Source: an uncultured Clostridia bacterium (lineage in GTDB: Bacteria > Bacillota > Clostridia > TANB77 > CAG-508). Taken from it: a stretch of DNA of 64,000 nt. This document shows, piece after piece, positions 42,842-53,823 of this stretch. Position numbers and translations under genes: made by a program. Every line of letters starts with the position of its first letter. The stretch's first letter is position 1. Under the pieces are notes generated by a model. The model ran no database searches. It was not told the origin of the DNA and saw only the letters and a program-made list of their open reading frames with translations. The stretch is taken from contig CAKOYU010000001.1 of NCBI GenBank assembly GCA_934130975.1, positions 1 through 64,000 of the forward strand. The letters are read 5' to 3'.

Positions 42842-45800
42842 TTATCCTAAAACATTTTTCTTAATCAAATATATTCCTCCTGCTAATACTACTAAAATTA
42901 CTGATGTCATTGAAATAACAAATATTTTATTATCTGTAAGACCTGTTGGTGGTGTAACACTAATTCTTGTATGGCTATTATCTGTTTCATCTTGTTTTAA
43001 TGTTTTAGGATTATAATTACCTGGTGTTACTCCAACCAGTTTTCTCTTGGTTTCTACAATTTCTACATGGTTGTCTGCCGCAAATCCTTTTTCATTGCTT
43101 GACAATAATTTTCCTGCATATATTTTTACACTTGCAACTTCTCCTGGTTTTAATGACATGTCTGCAAATTTCTCTGTCATAGATATAATATATCCACTCT
43201 TAATACTCTCTGCAACACTCTCCTTATTATTAACCTTAACATCTGATACTAATTTCTTAACTGTTCCATTATCATCCCATGCAGATAAGTTCTCTGCTGT
43301 AACTTTTGTCCATTCTCCTGAATTTTTCTCTTCATCATAAACTATGTCATCTTCCATGTAATCTACAACTTTCTTTACTACAGAAGTTAATGGTTGTCCA
43401 TTCTCTTTACCATAATAGTAATAATTTGGGTCTGGGTTATATTCATAATCAATTTCAGAGTCATTCTTTAAACTTATTGTATATTCTAATTCTAATGTTG
43501 CTCCTTGTATAAGTTCATTATCTATTTCTGCCACTACTTGGCTAGGTAATGCTTTTACATATGGTAATGCATTGTCACCTGTAGCAGATTTTTCTATATT
43601 ATCCCAATCTGTATATAAATTTCCTACTTCTTGATATGGATTTCCATTTATTAATACTTGACCATTTGCTAATGTTAATTTTATAAAAGATATTCTTTTA
43701 TTTATCTTATAATCTTGTCTTGGTCTTTCTATTATTCCAAAGTCTTGACATGGATTTACTGCATAGAATGTATCTACTAGTTTAATCTTGCCATTTTCTG
43801 TTACTACTATTTTTCCATCTTGTAAATTATATTCATCTTTATAATCTGTAAATGATACTCTTTCATTAAATCCTCCATCTTTTACTGCACTATATTCTAC
43901 ACCAACATCGAAGAATGCTGTATCTGCTGTCATTTTTCCATTAGTATCCTCTATATTTCCATTGTATATACCGTCTTTTTCCTGCTCATATCTTAAGTCT
44001 AAGTCATCTACTGCATCTGAATATCTTATAAGTCCATTTGCATCTTTACTCTTGCTTTTTACTTGGTTATCTTCTCCGTCATATGTTAAAATCCAATTTG
44101 GATTTCCCATTCTTACTGGTTCTGTATCAAGGCTTAATGCATTTTTTATTGTATTTGATGTTATTATTGTTGATTTGTAATCTCTAGGGTCTATAGGCTT
44201 TCCATTTATTGTTGTCTTGTTATTATAAGTATATCTTATTAAATATCTTCCTGGTAATACACCTAAAAATTCATATGTACCTTTATCACTAGTTTCTACT
44301 ATTGCTTGCTTTGTATTAGTTGTTAACCTTCCACCTGTTACAGATAATTTGTACAATGTTGCTACTTTTGCATTTCCTTCATCATCTTTAGCAATTTTAT
44401 CTTGTTGACTACCATCATATTCTAATAATTCTACTATTGCATTTTCTACTAAATTTTCGTTAGTATCAAATATTCCATTACCAATTCTTTCTTCTCTAGT
44501 ATTAGTAGCATTAGGATCTTCACCCTTTGTATTACTATCTTCAAATACTGTTCCTGATAATCCTCTTGTTGGTTCCTCTACCTCAAGTCCCATAATTAGA
44601 GCTGGTGCTAAATCTGTATCATCTTCGAATGAATCAGTTTCTAAAGTTGTATTTTCAATTTGGTATGTTCTATTATTCAATGTTTCTGAACTTGTTTTTG
44701 TATCACCTATTTTTATTTCAGCATTACCTGGATTAGAATCTTCATCAATTGCAGCATATGGTTTTCCACCATTTATTGATGAGAATGCATTTATTTCTGT
44801 AACATTATTTAATGTTGTTTGCTTACTAATTAATTGAACCAATGCATCATGTTTTAAATTAAATTTAATATAAACATCTACATAATTACCTGCTTGTATT
44901 TCTACATTAGATAAAGAATTTGTATATACAGCCGTATATCCATTAGGAATACTTGCTTTACTATACTTACCTGTTCCCCAAGTAACTTTTGCAGTTTGAT
45001 TTCCTGTAGAATCTCCTATCCAAGAATCAGCAATTTCATATCCTGAATCATAATAATTAACTAACTCTTGTACTTTAGTAACTATTGAATTTGATTGGTT
45101 TTTAACTCTAATTTTATATGTTATGGCCACATTCATAGATCCGGCTTTTTGGTTTTCTAAAGCTAAATCTGATTCATATAACCTTCTTGTATATAAATTT
45201 AATCCTCTAGAACTATAGCTTCCTGTACTTGTTCCAAATTTAACATCTATTCCAAAATTGTCTTCACTGTCTATATTTCTTTTTGCATAAGTATATGTGT
45301 TATTATATACATCTTTACCATTGTTTACTTTTATATTTACTTCAGTTAAATCCTCGCTTATTGCTAAATCTACCTGTTCTCTCCTTTGTACTCCTAGATT
45401 AATTCCAGTTAACTCTTCAGCTCCATTATCTTTGCATCTAGCTTCCCAAGCATCTTGTAGGCTAAATCCAGACTCTGTTGTTGTAGCCATTATTGGATAA
45501 AATTCTGGTGCTGGAGTTACTTTTAATCTAGTCTTATCATCATTATATTTATATCCCCATCTATCTATATATGTTGAAGTATGATTATTTTCATCATATT
45601 TTAACTCATATCCTCTTTGTGATTCACTAGTATTATGAGATTGATTATTTGATATAATTTCAAAATCATTATTTACTGATGTTCTATCTCTTCTGTTACG
45701 TCCATTACTTTGTACTTCTTCTGCTTTTGAAGTAACATCATAATTTTGAGCTTTATAATCTATAATCGCTTCCACTGATGTAAATCTTAATCCATCATAT

Positions 45801-48800
45801 TCAAATTCTATTGAATAATATGGTAAATCATCTATTTTTAAGTTACCATTTGATTCTGTTAAATAATCTGAATTTTCATACTCTTCATTTTCTTTCTTTG
45901 TTCCGAAAAGATATTTTCCATCTTTATCTGTTGTCCTTGTTGTAATTAGCTGGTCTCCTTTATATAAATATACAGTTATTCCTTCTATTAATGCATCTTT
46001 ACCATCATCATATAGATTGTTAATTCTATTATCTTTTCCTCTTGCTATTTCTTCCCATACATATCCTTCTATACGTATGTACTCTTGATGGTTTCCTATT
46101 GTAATGTCTTCATTTTCGTTTCTTTTAGGTGTAACAACACCTTCTTTTGTTATAGAATCACCTTTGAATGTAGCACCATGGTTCATCTCAACTTTTCCAT
46201 CCTGATATACTAAATATCCATAGTTTGGATTTTTAATTTCTTCTACTTGATATGATATTTTGTCAGAACCATTACTACTCATTAATAAGTTTTGTATTAC
46301 TAATTCTCCATTTTCATCAGTTACAAATAGTGTTGCTTCTTCTCTTGTTTCTACATATTTAATTGTTGGATTTGTATCATCTTCTGCAGTATCATTTAAT
46401 CTTACTTTTCCAACAGCTCTTCTTGCCCAACCTTCTGTATCTGTTTCTATATTATCTCCAGTTGCTTTTACTTTAATATATTTGTCATTATAAGATGATT
46501 TTAATACAAATTCTACTCCTGCAAGAACTTTTGTATCCACTCTATCATCATTTTTTATAATACTTATATCTCCACTTTGTTTTTCATTTTTTAATTCTAT
46601 TTCTTTTTTCTCTAATCTTTTTATTTCAGTTTTAACTGGTGATAAAATTTTAGTATAAGCATAATTTCTATTTTTAATTTCTTCTAATGTATATGTAATT
46701 GAATCAGTTCCATTTGTGCTCATTAATAAGTTTTTGATATATATTTCTCCATTTTTATCAGCAATAAATACCGTAGCTTCTTCTCTCTTTGATGTATATT
46801 TTATTGATGGATTAACATCATTCTCAGGTGTATCTGCTACTTTTACTGTTCCTTTTACTCTAGTTATATATCCATCTGAGCCTGTTTCTATATTGTCTCC
46901 AGTTCCTTTAATTCTTATATATCCACCAGCTGATGATTTTAATACAAATTCTACATTTTCTAATTTTATATTAGGATCGTCAAAATCCACTTTGTTAACA
47001 TATAAATCTCCAACATATTTTGTATTTTTTACTTCTACTGTTTTGTTTTCTTTTCGTTTAATTGTTACATCTAATGGCTTCACTGTTTGAACTATATATC
47101 CATAATTCGGATTTTTAATTTCCTCTAGTGTATATGTTAATGTATCTGTACCATCACTACTTACTAATAATTTTTTGATGTTTATCTCACCTTTACTATC
47201 AGTTATAAATTTAGTAGCAATATCTTTGTTATCTGTATAGTATATATTAGTAATTGTAACTGATGTTCCATTAACAACCCTAGCCCATCCTTTAGAGTCT
47301 ACTGTAATATTGTCTCCAGATTCTGCGACTTTTACCAATATATATTTACCACCATTATAAGATGATTTTAATATAAACTGTGCATTTAGCAATCCTTCTC
47401 CAGTATCTGCATCTTTTTTCTTAATGTTTAAATCTGCAACTTCTTCTACATTTTTTATTGTAACTTCTTTGCTCTTAGCAACTTCTAAGTTTCCAATAGT
47501 AGTTGAAGTTAATTTTGTATATCCATATCCTGGACTCTTTATTTCTAATAATTGATATTTTATAGACTTACTTCCATCTCTGTCTCCATCATTCAAACTT
47601 CTTACTAATATGTCCTTAATTGTTAATTTTCCTGATGAATCGGTTACAAATCTAGTTGCATAATTTTTGTCTTTTGTATAAGCAATTTCTGTAATTGTCG
47701 CTGTTCCAGTTACACTGGTTACATATCCTGTGCTATTATATTTTACATTGTCTCCTTTTTCTTTAACTTTTACTTTTATATAACGTTCTTCTGAATATGA
47801 TGTTAAATCTTTTATTAAGAATGTAGCTCCTGGTAATGTCTTAGACGGATTATCATAATCAACTTTATCAATTTTTATTTCTCCTGTTTGCTTAATATTT
47901 GTTACTCCTATACTATAGTAAGTAGTAACAAATGCATATTTATAAAATTCTTTAGCATAAACTGTAGTATTTACTAAATTAGTATATCCATATACTGGAT
48001 TTGAAACTTCTCTTACAACATAATTCGATATTTCTAAATTCTTAATTTTAATCGTTCCATCAGTACTTGTAAATATTTGTGTTCCTTTTGATTGATCATG
48101 ATGGAATGTTACTAAATATGTAATGTTTTTATTTTCTTCATCATATTTAGCATTTCCTGTAGTTATTGTTGCTTTTACTCCTAAACTTCCTAATGTATGA
48201 TCTTTTGATAATGTCATTGTTTTTACTGTAATTTTATCTAATTTTACTCTATTATTTTCACTTATTGGTTTTGTTTTATCTTTTGGTTGATATATAGCCA
48301 TATAATATGAATTTGCTATATTAGTTCCTTTTACTATTTTAAATCCTACTCCAGAACCTGCTGTTTTTGTTTTTGCTGATGTATCACTGTTTTGTTTTAC
48401 AATTTCTAGATTTCCTGTTAAAACCCATGGACCTTGTATTTCTACAGAATCTGTTAAATTAACATTTACATCTTCTGTATGAGAATCATTTATTGTTTTT
48501 CTAAATCTTTGAGTTGTATAATTATATTGACCATTATCACAGTTAGGATCATAACATCCAGGTCTTCCATCATAACCAAATTCACCATTTCCATTAGATG
48601 TACTTCCTGCATAAGAATGTAATGGGAATGTATTCCATATTTCATAATGAGTATCTGTTACTACCTTTTTACTTGTTGCTGTATAACTTGCAGAAACAAC
48701 TATTTTACTAATTTTTATCACATTACTAGGTACCTTAATATAAAAATCTTTTCCCCATGAAAAACTTTCAACTGTACTTACTATCTTGCTTCCGGTATTA

Positions 48801-51800
48801 CCATCTTTATTTGTATAATAAACTGTTATTTTACATGTAGCATTTGATAAATTAGAATTCACCTTAAATGGACCAAGTTTATTAGTATTATCATCAATTT
48901 TAGAAAAATTAGCATTTGCTGTTTTACTTGCATCTTTTAATGACAAAGTAACATTAGTATTAATTTCGCCATTACTCCAACTTTCTGAATGTGTTGCATG
49001 TGCTTCATTATATGCATCAGTATCATTCTCGTTTAGCTCTGCACCATGCCATCTATTACAAAAATTGATTCCTGTATCAATACACCATAAATCTGCACCA
49101 TCACTACCTTTAGCTGTATGTACTGTTCCATCACCATGCATTCCAACACCTCTAATATGATAAACTGGAAAATTTGATGAATCATAATACAAATGTGCTT
49201 CTGATGGCTTTAAATTTCCAATTAGGCATACTGCAAAAATTGCTATAAATAAAGCTCCTTTTAATATTTCTCTATATTTCCATACCATCAAAATTATTAA
49301 AGCAAATACTAAAATCGTTCCTATAGTAATAAGTATTGTTTTTCCAATTCCTGTTGAAATACCTATTATTACTTGAGCACTTGAAGAATCATTATCCTTA
49401 TTTTCATCTTCTTTTGCCTTATCATTACTACTTATTCCTATTTCTGCAATATTATTTATTGTACCAACATTACTACTATTAACATTTTGAGTTAATACTA
49501 GTGTAACTTCTTTACTTTCTCCTACATTAATATTTTGTCCTGATAAACTATTAGTATATAAATTACCATTATTTTCATACCAATCTTTATTAAGTTCAGA
49601 TTTAAATGTTAAGCCACTTGGCATCTTATCAACTACTTGAGCAACTTTTCCAGATAATTCTCCATTATTTGTTATTATCATCTTATATTCAATTACTACA
49701 GTTGTTCCAGTTAATTGTTTAGAACGTATTTCTACTTTTGCAAATTGTTTATTGTTGTAATCATATACTTTTGTCTTTCCATCTGGTGTCTGTACTGTTA
49801 TTTTACTTATATACTTTTGTATCCCTAAATCAAAGCTCTTATTTTCTATTAAGCCTATATCAATATTAGTTAAATTTTTGTCAGCATTTAGTGAATTAGT
49901 CAATCCTACACTTACATTTTGACCATCAATCATAATATTTTTATTTATTGCATCTGAGTTTTTATTTTCTAAAACTCCAACTTTTTGATATTCTGTTAAA
50001 GAATAAGATTGTGTATCATATAAGAATATTACTATATACTGACCTTTATCAATATCACTAAATTTATATTCTCCATTTTCATTTGTTTGAATTTTTTTAT
50101 TCTGCCCATTTTCTTTTACAAAAGTATCATTTTTATAATCATATAACATTACAGTCATATTGCTATATGTTTTTTCATCAACTGATCTTTTTCCATCTTC
50201 ATTTTCATCAAACCAAGCAACTCCAGATATTGATATTTTTTCTTCTGTTGAATTATCTGGATTTGGGTTATCTGGTTCTGGATTATCCGGATTTGGATTA
50301 TCTGGTTCCGGATTATCTGGTTTTGGGTTATCTGGATCTGGTTTATCTGGATCTGGTTTATCTGGATCTGGATTATCTGGATCTGGTTTATCTGGATCTG
50401 GTTTATCTGGATCTGGTTTATCTGGATCTGGTTTATCTGGATCCGGATTATCTGGATCTGGTTTATCTGGTTCCGGATTATCTGGTTCTGGTTCTACATA
50501 GTCATATTTCAAAACTGTAGTCAATACACTTCCAGATTTAGACTTTATATTATTTCCTGTAGCATTTACAACATTTGTAGATTCTGTTGTTTCATCTATC
50601 ATATTTGCTTTAGCTTTTATAGTTATCGTTACTGTTTTACCTTCTGGAATTGTCAAATCTAAATCTACATTAGGCGCATCTTCCTCATCATAACCATCTG
50701 GTATAATTAAATTTGATATATCTCTTGTCACTTGTTCTTCTGTATAAGTTTGTGACTCATAATTATATCCACCCTCGCTTTGAACATTTTGCTTATTTAT
50801 CGAGAATTTATTATATGTCATACTAATTGGTTTTAATGTTCTTGGTATTACATCTTTAACATTTACTTCTGTATATGTAGAATTCCATCTCCAAGTTCTT
50901 CCTATATTTGATATTTGAATAGTATAATTAATCTCTTCATTTACTTTAACTTTTTCTTTATCTGCTGTCATTTTTACATCAACAGCTTCAACATATCCAT
51001 TCGCTCTCGCATCATTAGAAATATATGTATTTATACTATCTCCATATACAGTAGCAACTCCAGTTAATTTATATGTATTATTTTGACTTTCATTTGGTTC
51101 TTTTACTTTTCCTATTAAAGAACCTATTTCTGTAACTCCTGCTGGTAATGTTTCTATAGTATATTGATATGTACTACCAGAAAGATTATCAACTCTTCCA
51201 GCTTGATAACTAACTAAACGTTCTAATTCAAACATTTCATCAGCTTCAAGTACTACTTTTACATCTTTTAATTCTTTATCTGTTAAGTTTTGTACATGTA
51301 CTACAAATCCCCATTCATGATTTTCTGCATTTATTGTACATTGTAAAAATACACTGACCTCAGCTTGTTTTATAGTATTTCTAAAGTTTAGTCTTGTTAT
51401 TGCAGCATTATTTATATATAAATCTCCTGTTATGTCAGATTTTTTCTCTTGTTCTGTATCTGCTAAATCTTTTGTTTTTAGTTCAATAAAATCTGTTTTA
51501 GTTTCTCCAGCATTAACTGTCATCTCTAATGTTACTTGTTTATTTTCTTGTTCTATATATTCATATCTACGACTTAATTCATAGTAATTTTTATCTTCAT
51601 GGTAAATTTCACCATCATCATCACTTTCAATAACATATGTCATTTCGTCTGGTACATTAATTGTAAATTTTATATTTTGTACACTATTACTCGTATTAGT
51701 AACTTTTAAACTCTGTTTTACAATTTGTTCCTCATATAATGTTGCTTCATTATTTAATTTATTGTTGCCTATTTCTTGTATAAATTCAGCTTTTATTCCA

Positions 51801-53548
51801 TTTTGTTCGTATATTGTTCCTGTTTCATTTAAAGTAGTAGCCGTTGTAGCACTATTATAGTTTACAGCTCCTACTGTTCTTGCAACATTTACAATTTTAT
51901 TTAATAATGTAACTTCTGTACTTTTTTCTGCTACAGTTCCATTCATATCATTTGAATATATAGTTGTAATGTTCCCTAATTGATTTTCTATATTCTTTGA
52001 TAATGTAATTGTTAATGGAATTCTAATATTTATTCCCTCTATTACTGTCGAATTTTCATATGTTGTTTGAGTTCCTTCTAATTGAACATTTACTACTTTA
52101 TTTCCTGTTGAATTTGAAGTAACCTCTGAACTTATAACTTTAAAAACTTTATTGTCATACATTATTTCAGCATTTCCAATTTCAACATTTTCCACACCAG
52201 ATGGCATCTGTATTTGTAAATTAGGATTTTTGGCTAAACTATCTTGTGGGCCTTCTGCTTTTAAAACAGCAGTATAAACTAAACTATTAGTAGTATTGTT
52301 TGCTAATGTATATTTACTTAATTTAGCATCTATATTTGATTTAGCTTTTTCTATATTTGTTGTAATTTGATTATTTTCTGTATATACAACTTTATCTTCT
52401 TTAATAACTTCAGTATCTTCTGTGGTATCTATATCTTTTTTAATCTCTACTTCACTTATCCCATTTATAGTAGTTTGTGTAAAAATTGAATTATCTGTTA
52501 TTACAGCTGTTGGCAAAACTACTCTTACATTATTAATTTCTATAATTCCTTCTTTAGAAATATTGTTTAATCTAATATTTAAGTTTTGTTTATTTTCCTC
52601 ATATGTAAACTTTATCTTGCCATTATCATCAGCGTCTGTTTCTTTGTTTATAGTTGTTAATATCTTCTCATTATCATCAAGAATATCTATACTTCCATTA
52701 TCTCCAAGTATTTCTAACACTTGATTTTTATCAATAGTTGATTCTACATATAATGATGTTTCTGAATTTTCTTTTATTTCTATTTTTGGTGCTATATCTT
52801 TGTTGCTTACAATTATATTCATTGTCTCATTATATTTTGTTTCATACTTGTTTTCAGAATTTAAAGCATTTGCTGTTATATAACCATCATATATAGCATC
52901 TGTTTTATGTTCTATTGATATAATTCCATTTATCTTATCTTTGACATTATATTCTTGTTCTGGTGTTGCATAGATTTTACTTTCAGCTTCATTATCAAGT
53001 GTCTCTTCTACATTAGCCTTTATTTTAAAATCTCTTTCTTTATCTTGATTATAACATTCACTACTATATATACATATAATTTCATATTCATCTCTTGCAT
53101 CTGCTATATTATCTGTATATTCAGCATTTTCAGCTAAAATTTCAAGACTTCCAGTACTATAATCATATTTATAGTTAGCATTTTTTCCACCATTTGTTGC
53201 TTGTGTTGATTTTGTTATAACTTCAACTCTTTTTGGTTTATTAGATTCAATTAGTGGCAAGTCTATATTAGTCTTGGTTTGTTTTATAGGTACATAATTT
53301 TCGTTGTCTGTAAATTGTATACCTGTTTTTAAATTAAATTGAGCCAAAACACCTTTGCTTCCTATATCACTATTTTCTATAGTAGTATCAAAATTTTCAT
53401 ATTTGTCTAAAGTTATATCAGCTAAAACATTTACTTTATTTTCTATTATGTCTTTTACTGCATCAACTGCTTCTGAAACTATTAGCATAATTGAACTGTT
53501 TAAAAGTAATATTGTCAGCATTAAAATACAACACAATTTTCTTTTCAT
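42842..53548 (-). CDS. Giant fused surface protein A3-B3 (3568 aa)
   Basis: One open frame joins a type A and a type B protein. Residues 1 to about 1425 are type A: signal peptide, LEILGDNGSIDILDDNE motif (about 275), DUF11-like repeats, a PDPDK spacer (about 1016-1099), SdrD-like SGVAWFDENEDGKRS (about 1103), VIIGISTG and a membrane segment ending WKYREILKG. Then comes a second hydrophobic segment (ALFIAIFAVCLIGNL) with a signal-peptidase-like site PSEA, and type B from about 1450: Cys-containing DLWCIDTGINFC, five SpaA/Cna-B repeats (about 1713-2450), EGYVWEEIARG, GLSGTVFED (about 2991) and a VTPPTG-membrane-IKK end. A ribosome-binding-site relic AAAGGAG lies exactly at the junction (49255-49261). 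Start ATG 53548, RBS GGGAGG. Confidence 0.9.
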   Translation of the reverse strand: MKRKLCCILMLTILLLNSSIMLIVSEAVDAVKDIIENKVNVLADITLDKYENFDTTIENSDIGSKGVLAQFNLKTGIQFTDNENYVPIKQTKTNIDLPLIESNKPKRVEVITKSTQATNGGKNANYKYDYSTGSLEILAENAEYTDNIADARDEYEIICIYSSECYNQDKERDFKIKANVEETLDNEAESKIYATPEQEYNVKDKINGIISIEHKTDAIYDGYITANALNSENKYETKYNETMNIIVSNKDIAPKIEIKENSETSLYVESTIDKNQVLEILGDNGSIDILDDNEKILTTINKETDADDNGKIKFTYEENKQNLNIRLNNISKEGIIEINNVRVVLPTAVITDNSIFTQTTINGISEVEIKKDIDTTEDTEVIKEDKVVYTENNQITTNIEKAKSNIDAKLSKYTLANNTTNSLVYTAVLKAEGPQDSLAKNPNLQIQMPSGVENVEIGNAEIMYDNKVFKVISSEVTSNSTGNKVVNVQLEGTQTTYENSTVIEGINIRIPLTITLSKNIENQLGNITTIYSNDMNGTVAEKSTEVTLLNKIVNVARTVGAVNYNSATTATTLNETGTIYEQNGIKAEFIQEIGNNKLNNEATLYEEQIVKQSLKVTNTSNSVQNIKFTINVPDEMTYVIESDDDGEIYHEDKNYYELSRRYEYIEQENKQVTLEMTVNAGETKTDFIELKTKDLADTEQEKKSDITGDLYINNAAITRLNFRNTIKQAEVSVFLQCTINAENHEWGFVVHVQNLTDKELKDVKVVLEADEMFELERLVSYQAGRVDNLSGSTYQYTIETLPAGVTEIGSLIGKVKEPNESQNNTYKLTGVATVYGDSINTYISNDARANGYVEAVDVKMTADKEKVKVNEEINYTIQISNIGRTWRWNSTYTEVNVKDVIPRTLKPISMTYNKFSINKQNVQSEGGYNYESQTYTEEQVTRDISNLIIPDGYDEEDAPNVDLDLTIPEGKTVTITIKAKANMIDETTESTNVVNATGNNIKSKSGSVLTTVLKYDYVEPEPDNPEPDKPDPDNPDPDKPDPDKPDPDKPDPDKPDPDNPDPDKPDPDKPDPDNPKPDNPEPDNPNPDNPEPDNPNPDNSTEEKISISGVAWFDENEDGKRSVDEKTYSNMTVMLYDYKNDTFVKENGQNKKIQTNENGEYKFSDIDKGQYIVIFLYDTQSYSLTEYQKVGVLENKNSDAINKNIMIDGQNVSVGLTNSLNADKNLTNIDIGLIENKSFDLGIQKYISKITVQTPDGKTKVYDYNNKQFAKVEIRSKQLTGTTVVIEYKMIITNNGELSGKVAQVVDKMPSGLTFKSELNKDWYENNGNLYTNSLSGQNINVGESKEVTLVLTQNVNSSNVGTINNIAEIGISSNDKAKEDENKDNDSSSAQVIIGISTGIGKTILITIGTILVFALIILMVWKYREILKGALFIAIFAVCLIGNLKPSEAHLYYDSSNFPVYHIRGVGMHGDGTVHTAKGSDGADLWCIDTGINFCNRWHGAELNENDTDAYNEAHATHSESWSNGEINTNVTLSLKDASKTANANFSKIDDNTNKLGPFKVNSNLSNATCKITVYYTNKDGNTGSKIVSTVESFSWGKDFYIKVPSNVIKISKIVVSASYTATSKKVVTDTHYEIWNTFPLHSYAGSTSNGNGEFGYDGRPGCYDPNCDNGQYNYTTQRFRKTINDSHTEDVNVNLTDSVEIQGPWVLTGNLEIVKQNSDTSAKTKTAGSGVGFKIVKGTNIANSYYMAIYQPKDKTKPISENNRVKLDKITVKTMTLSKDHTLGSLGVKATITTGNAKYDEENKNITYLVTFHHDQSKGTQIFTSTDGTIKIKNLEISNYVVREVSNPVYGYTNLVNTTVYAKEFYKYAFVTTYYSIGVTNIKQTGEIKIDKVDYDNPSKTLPGATFLIKDLTSYSEERYIKVKVKEKGDNVKYNSTGYVTSVTGTATITEIAYTKDKNYATRFVTDSSGKLTIKDILVRSLNDGDRDGSKSIKYQLLEIKSPGYGYTKLTSTTIGNLEVAKSKEVTIKNVEEVADLNIKKKDADTGEGLLNAQFILKSSYNGGKYILVKVAESGDNITVDSKGWARVVNGTSVTITNIYYTDNKDIATKFITDSKGEINIKKLLVSSDGTDTLTYTLEEIKNPNYGYIVQTVKPLDVTIKRKENKTVEVKNTKYVGDLYVNKVDFDDPNIKLENVEFVLKSSAGGYIRIKGTGDNIETGSDGYITRVKGTVKVADTPENDVNPSIKYTSKREEATVFIADKNGEIYIKNLLMSTNGTDSITYTLEEIKNRNYAYTKILSPVKTEIKRLEKKEIELKNEKQSGDISIIKNDDRVDTKVLAGVEFVLKSSYNDKYIKVKATGDNIETDTEGWARRAVGKVRLNDTAEDDTNPTIKYVETREEATLFVTDENGELVIQNLLMSSNGSDKISYQVEEIKNPNYGYLVYQDGKVEMNHGATFKGDSITKEGVVTPKRNENEDITIGNHQEYIRIEGYVWEEIARGKDNRINNLYDDGKDALIEGITVYLYKGDQLITTRTTDKDGKYLFGTKKENEEYENSDYLTESNGNLKIDDLPYYSIEFEYDGLRFTSVEAIIDYKAQNYDVTSKAEEVQSNGRNRRDRTSVNNDFEIISNNQSHNTSESQRGYELKYDENNHTSTYIDRWGYKYNDDKTRLKVTPAPEFYPIMATTTESGFSLQDAWEARCKDNGAEELTGINLGVQRREQVDLAISEDLTEVNIKVNNGKDVYNNTYTYAKRNIDSEDNFGIDVKFGTSTGSYSSRGLNLYTRRLYESDLALENQKAGSMNVAITYKIRVKNQSNSIVTKVQELVNYYDSGYEIADSWIGDSTGNQTAKVTWGTGKYSKASIPNGYTAVYTNSLSNVEIQAGNYVDVYIKFNLKHDALVQLISKQTTLNNVTEINAFSSINGGKPYAAIDEDSNPGNAEIKIGDTKTSSETLNNRTYQIENTTLETDSFEDDTDLAPALIMGLEVEEPTRGLSGTVFEDSNTKGEDPNATNTREERIGNGIFDTNENLVENAIVELLEYDGSQQDKIAKDDEGNAKVATLYKLSVTGGRLTTNTKQAIVETSDKGTYEFLGVLPGRYLIRYTYNNKTTINGKPIDPRDYKSTIITSNTIKNALSLDTEPVRMGNPNWILTYDGEDNQVKSKSKDANGLIRYSDAVDDLDLRYEQEKDGIYNGNIEDTNGKMTADTAFFDVGVEYSAVKDGGFNERVSFTDYKDEYNLQDGKIVVTENGKIKLVDTFYAVNPCQDFGIIERPRQDYKINKRISFIKLTLANGQVLINGNPYQEVGNLYTDWDNIEKSATGDNALPYVKALPSQVVAEIDNELIQGATLELEYTISLKNDSEIDYEYNPDPNYYYYGKENGQPLTSVVKKVVDYMEDDIVYDEEKNSGEWTKVTAENLSAWDDNGTVKKLVSDVKVNNKESVAESIKSGYIISMTEKFADMSLKPGEVASVKIYAGKLLSSNEKGFAADNHVEIVETKRKLVGVTPGNYNPKTLKQDETDNSHTRISVTPPTGLTDNKIFVISMTSVILVVLAGGIYLIKKNVLG
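50252..50496. repeat. 15-bp coding minisatellite (PDPDK spacer)
   Basis: About 16 imperfect 15-bp units encode Pro-Asp-Pro-Asp-Lys/Asn/Glu repeats in A3. Such PD-rich stretches commonly span cell wall. Near-identical units allow slippage, so copy number probably varies between strains. Confidence 0.9.
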
Positions 53549-53582
53549 TGGCTTTTCCTCCCATTTTTAGTTATATACTTAC

Positions 53583-53611
53583 ATAATAAAAATTTTTTTT
53601 CGTTAAGTCAA
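53583..53611 (-). promoter_or_regulatory. Promoter of the A3B3 gene
   Basis: Minus strand -35 TTGACT (53606-53611), 17-nt spacer, -10 TATTAT (53583-53588), 35 nt before the start codon. Confidence 0.75.
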
Positions 53612-53681
53612 TAACACATTTCAATGGGAAAAATAATCACCTCTTTATGCCTTTACGGAACTTTATTTCTTAAGAATTATG

Positions 53682-53750
53682 TCATTTTTGTTACATTTTG
53701 TTATCTTTTTTAATACAAAATTTGTCATATTTTGCATTTTTTCTTAGGGA
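53682..53750 (-). promoter_or_regulatory. Conserved non-coding block upstream of the A3B3 promoter
   Basis: Partner of 42716-42786: shared CCTAAG, AAAAATG and a GTAxTAAAAAAGATA core on the minus strand. No ORF is seen in the 53549-53823 gap, which otherwise holds only the promoter and AT-rich sequence. Confidence 0.6.
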
Positions 53751-53823
53751 AGCTATAATATTCTGTATAAAAAAACATAAAAAATGAGGGCTGTAAAAAA
53801 TTCCGAAAAAAAAGAGATTTGAG

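Noticed and set aside
50252..50496. Repeat array considered as CRISPR
   Set aside because: Units are contiguous 15-mers without spacers, in frame with a long protein, and there are no cas genes.
50083..50520. Two long overlapping plus-strand frames rich in repeated LDLVY or SGSGL units
   Set aside because: They are antisense readings of the 15-bp PDPDK minisatellite in A3.
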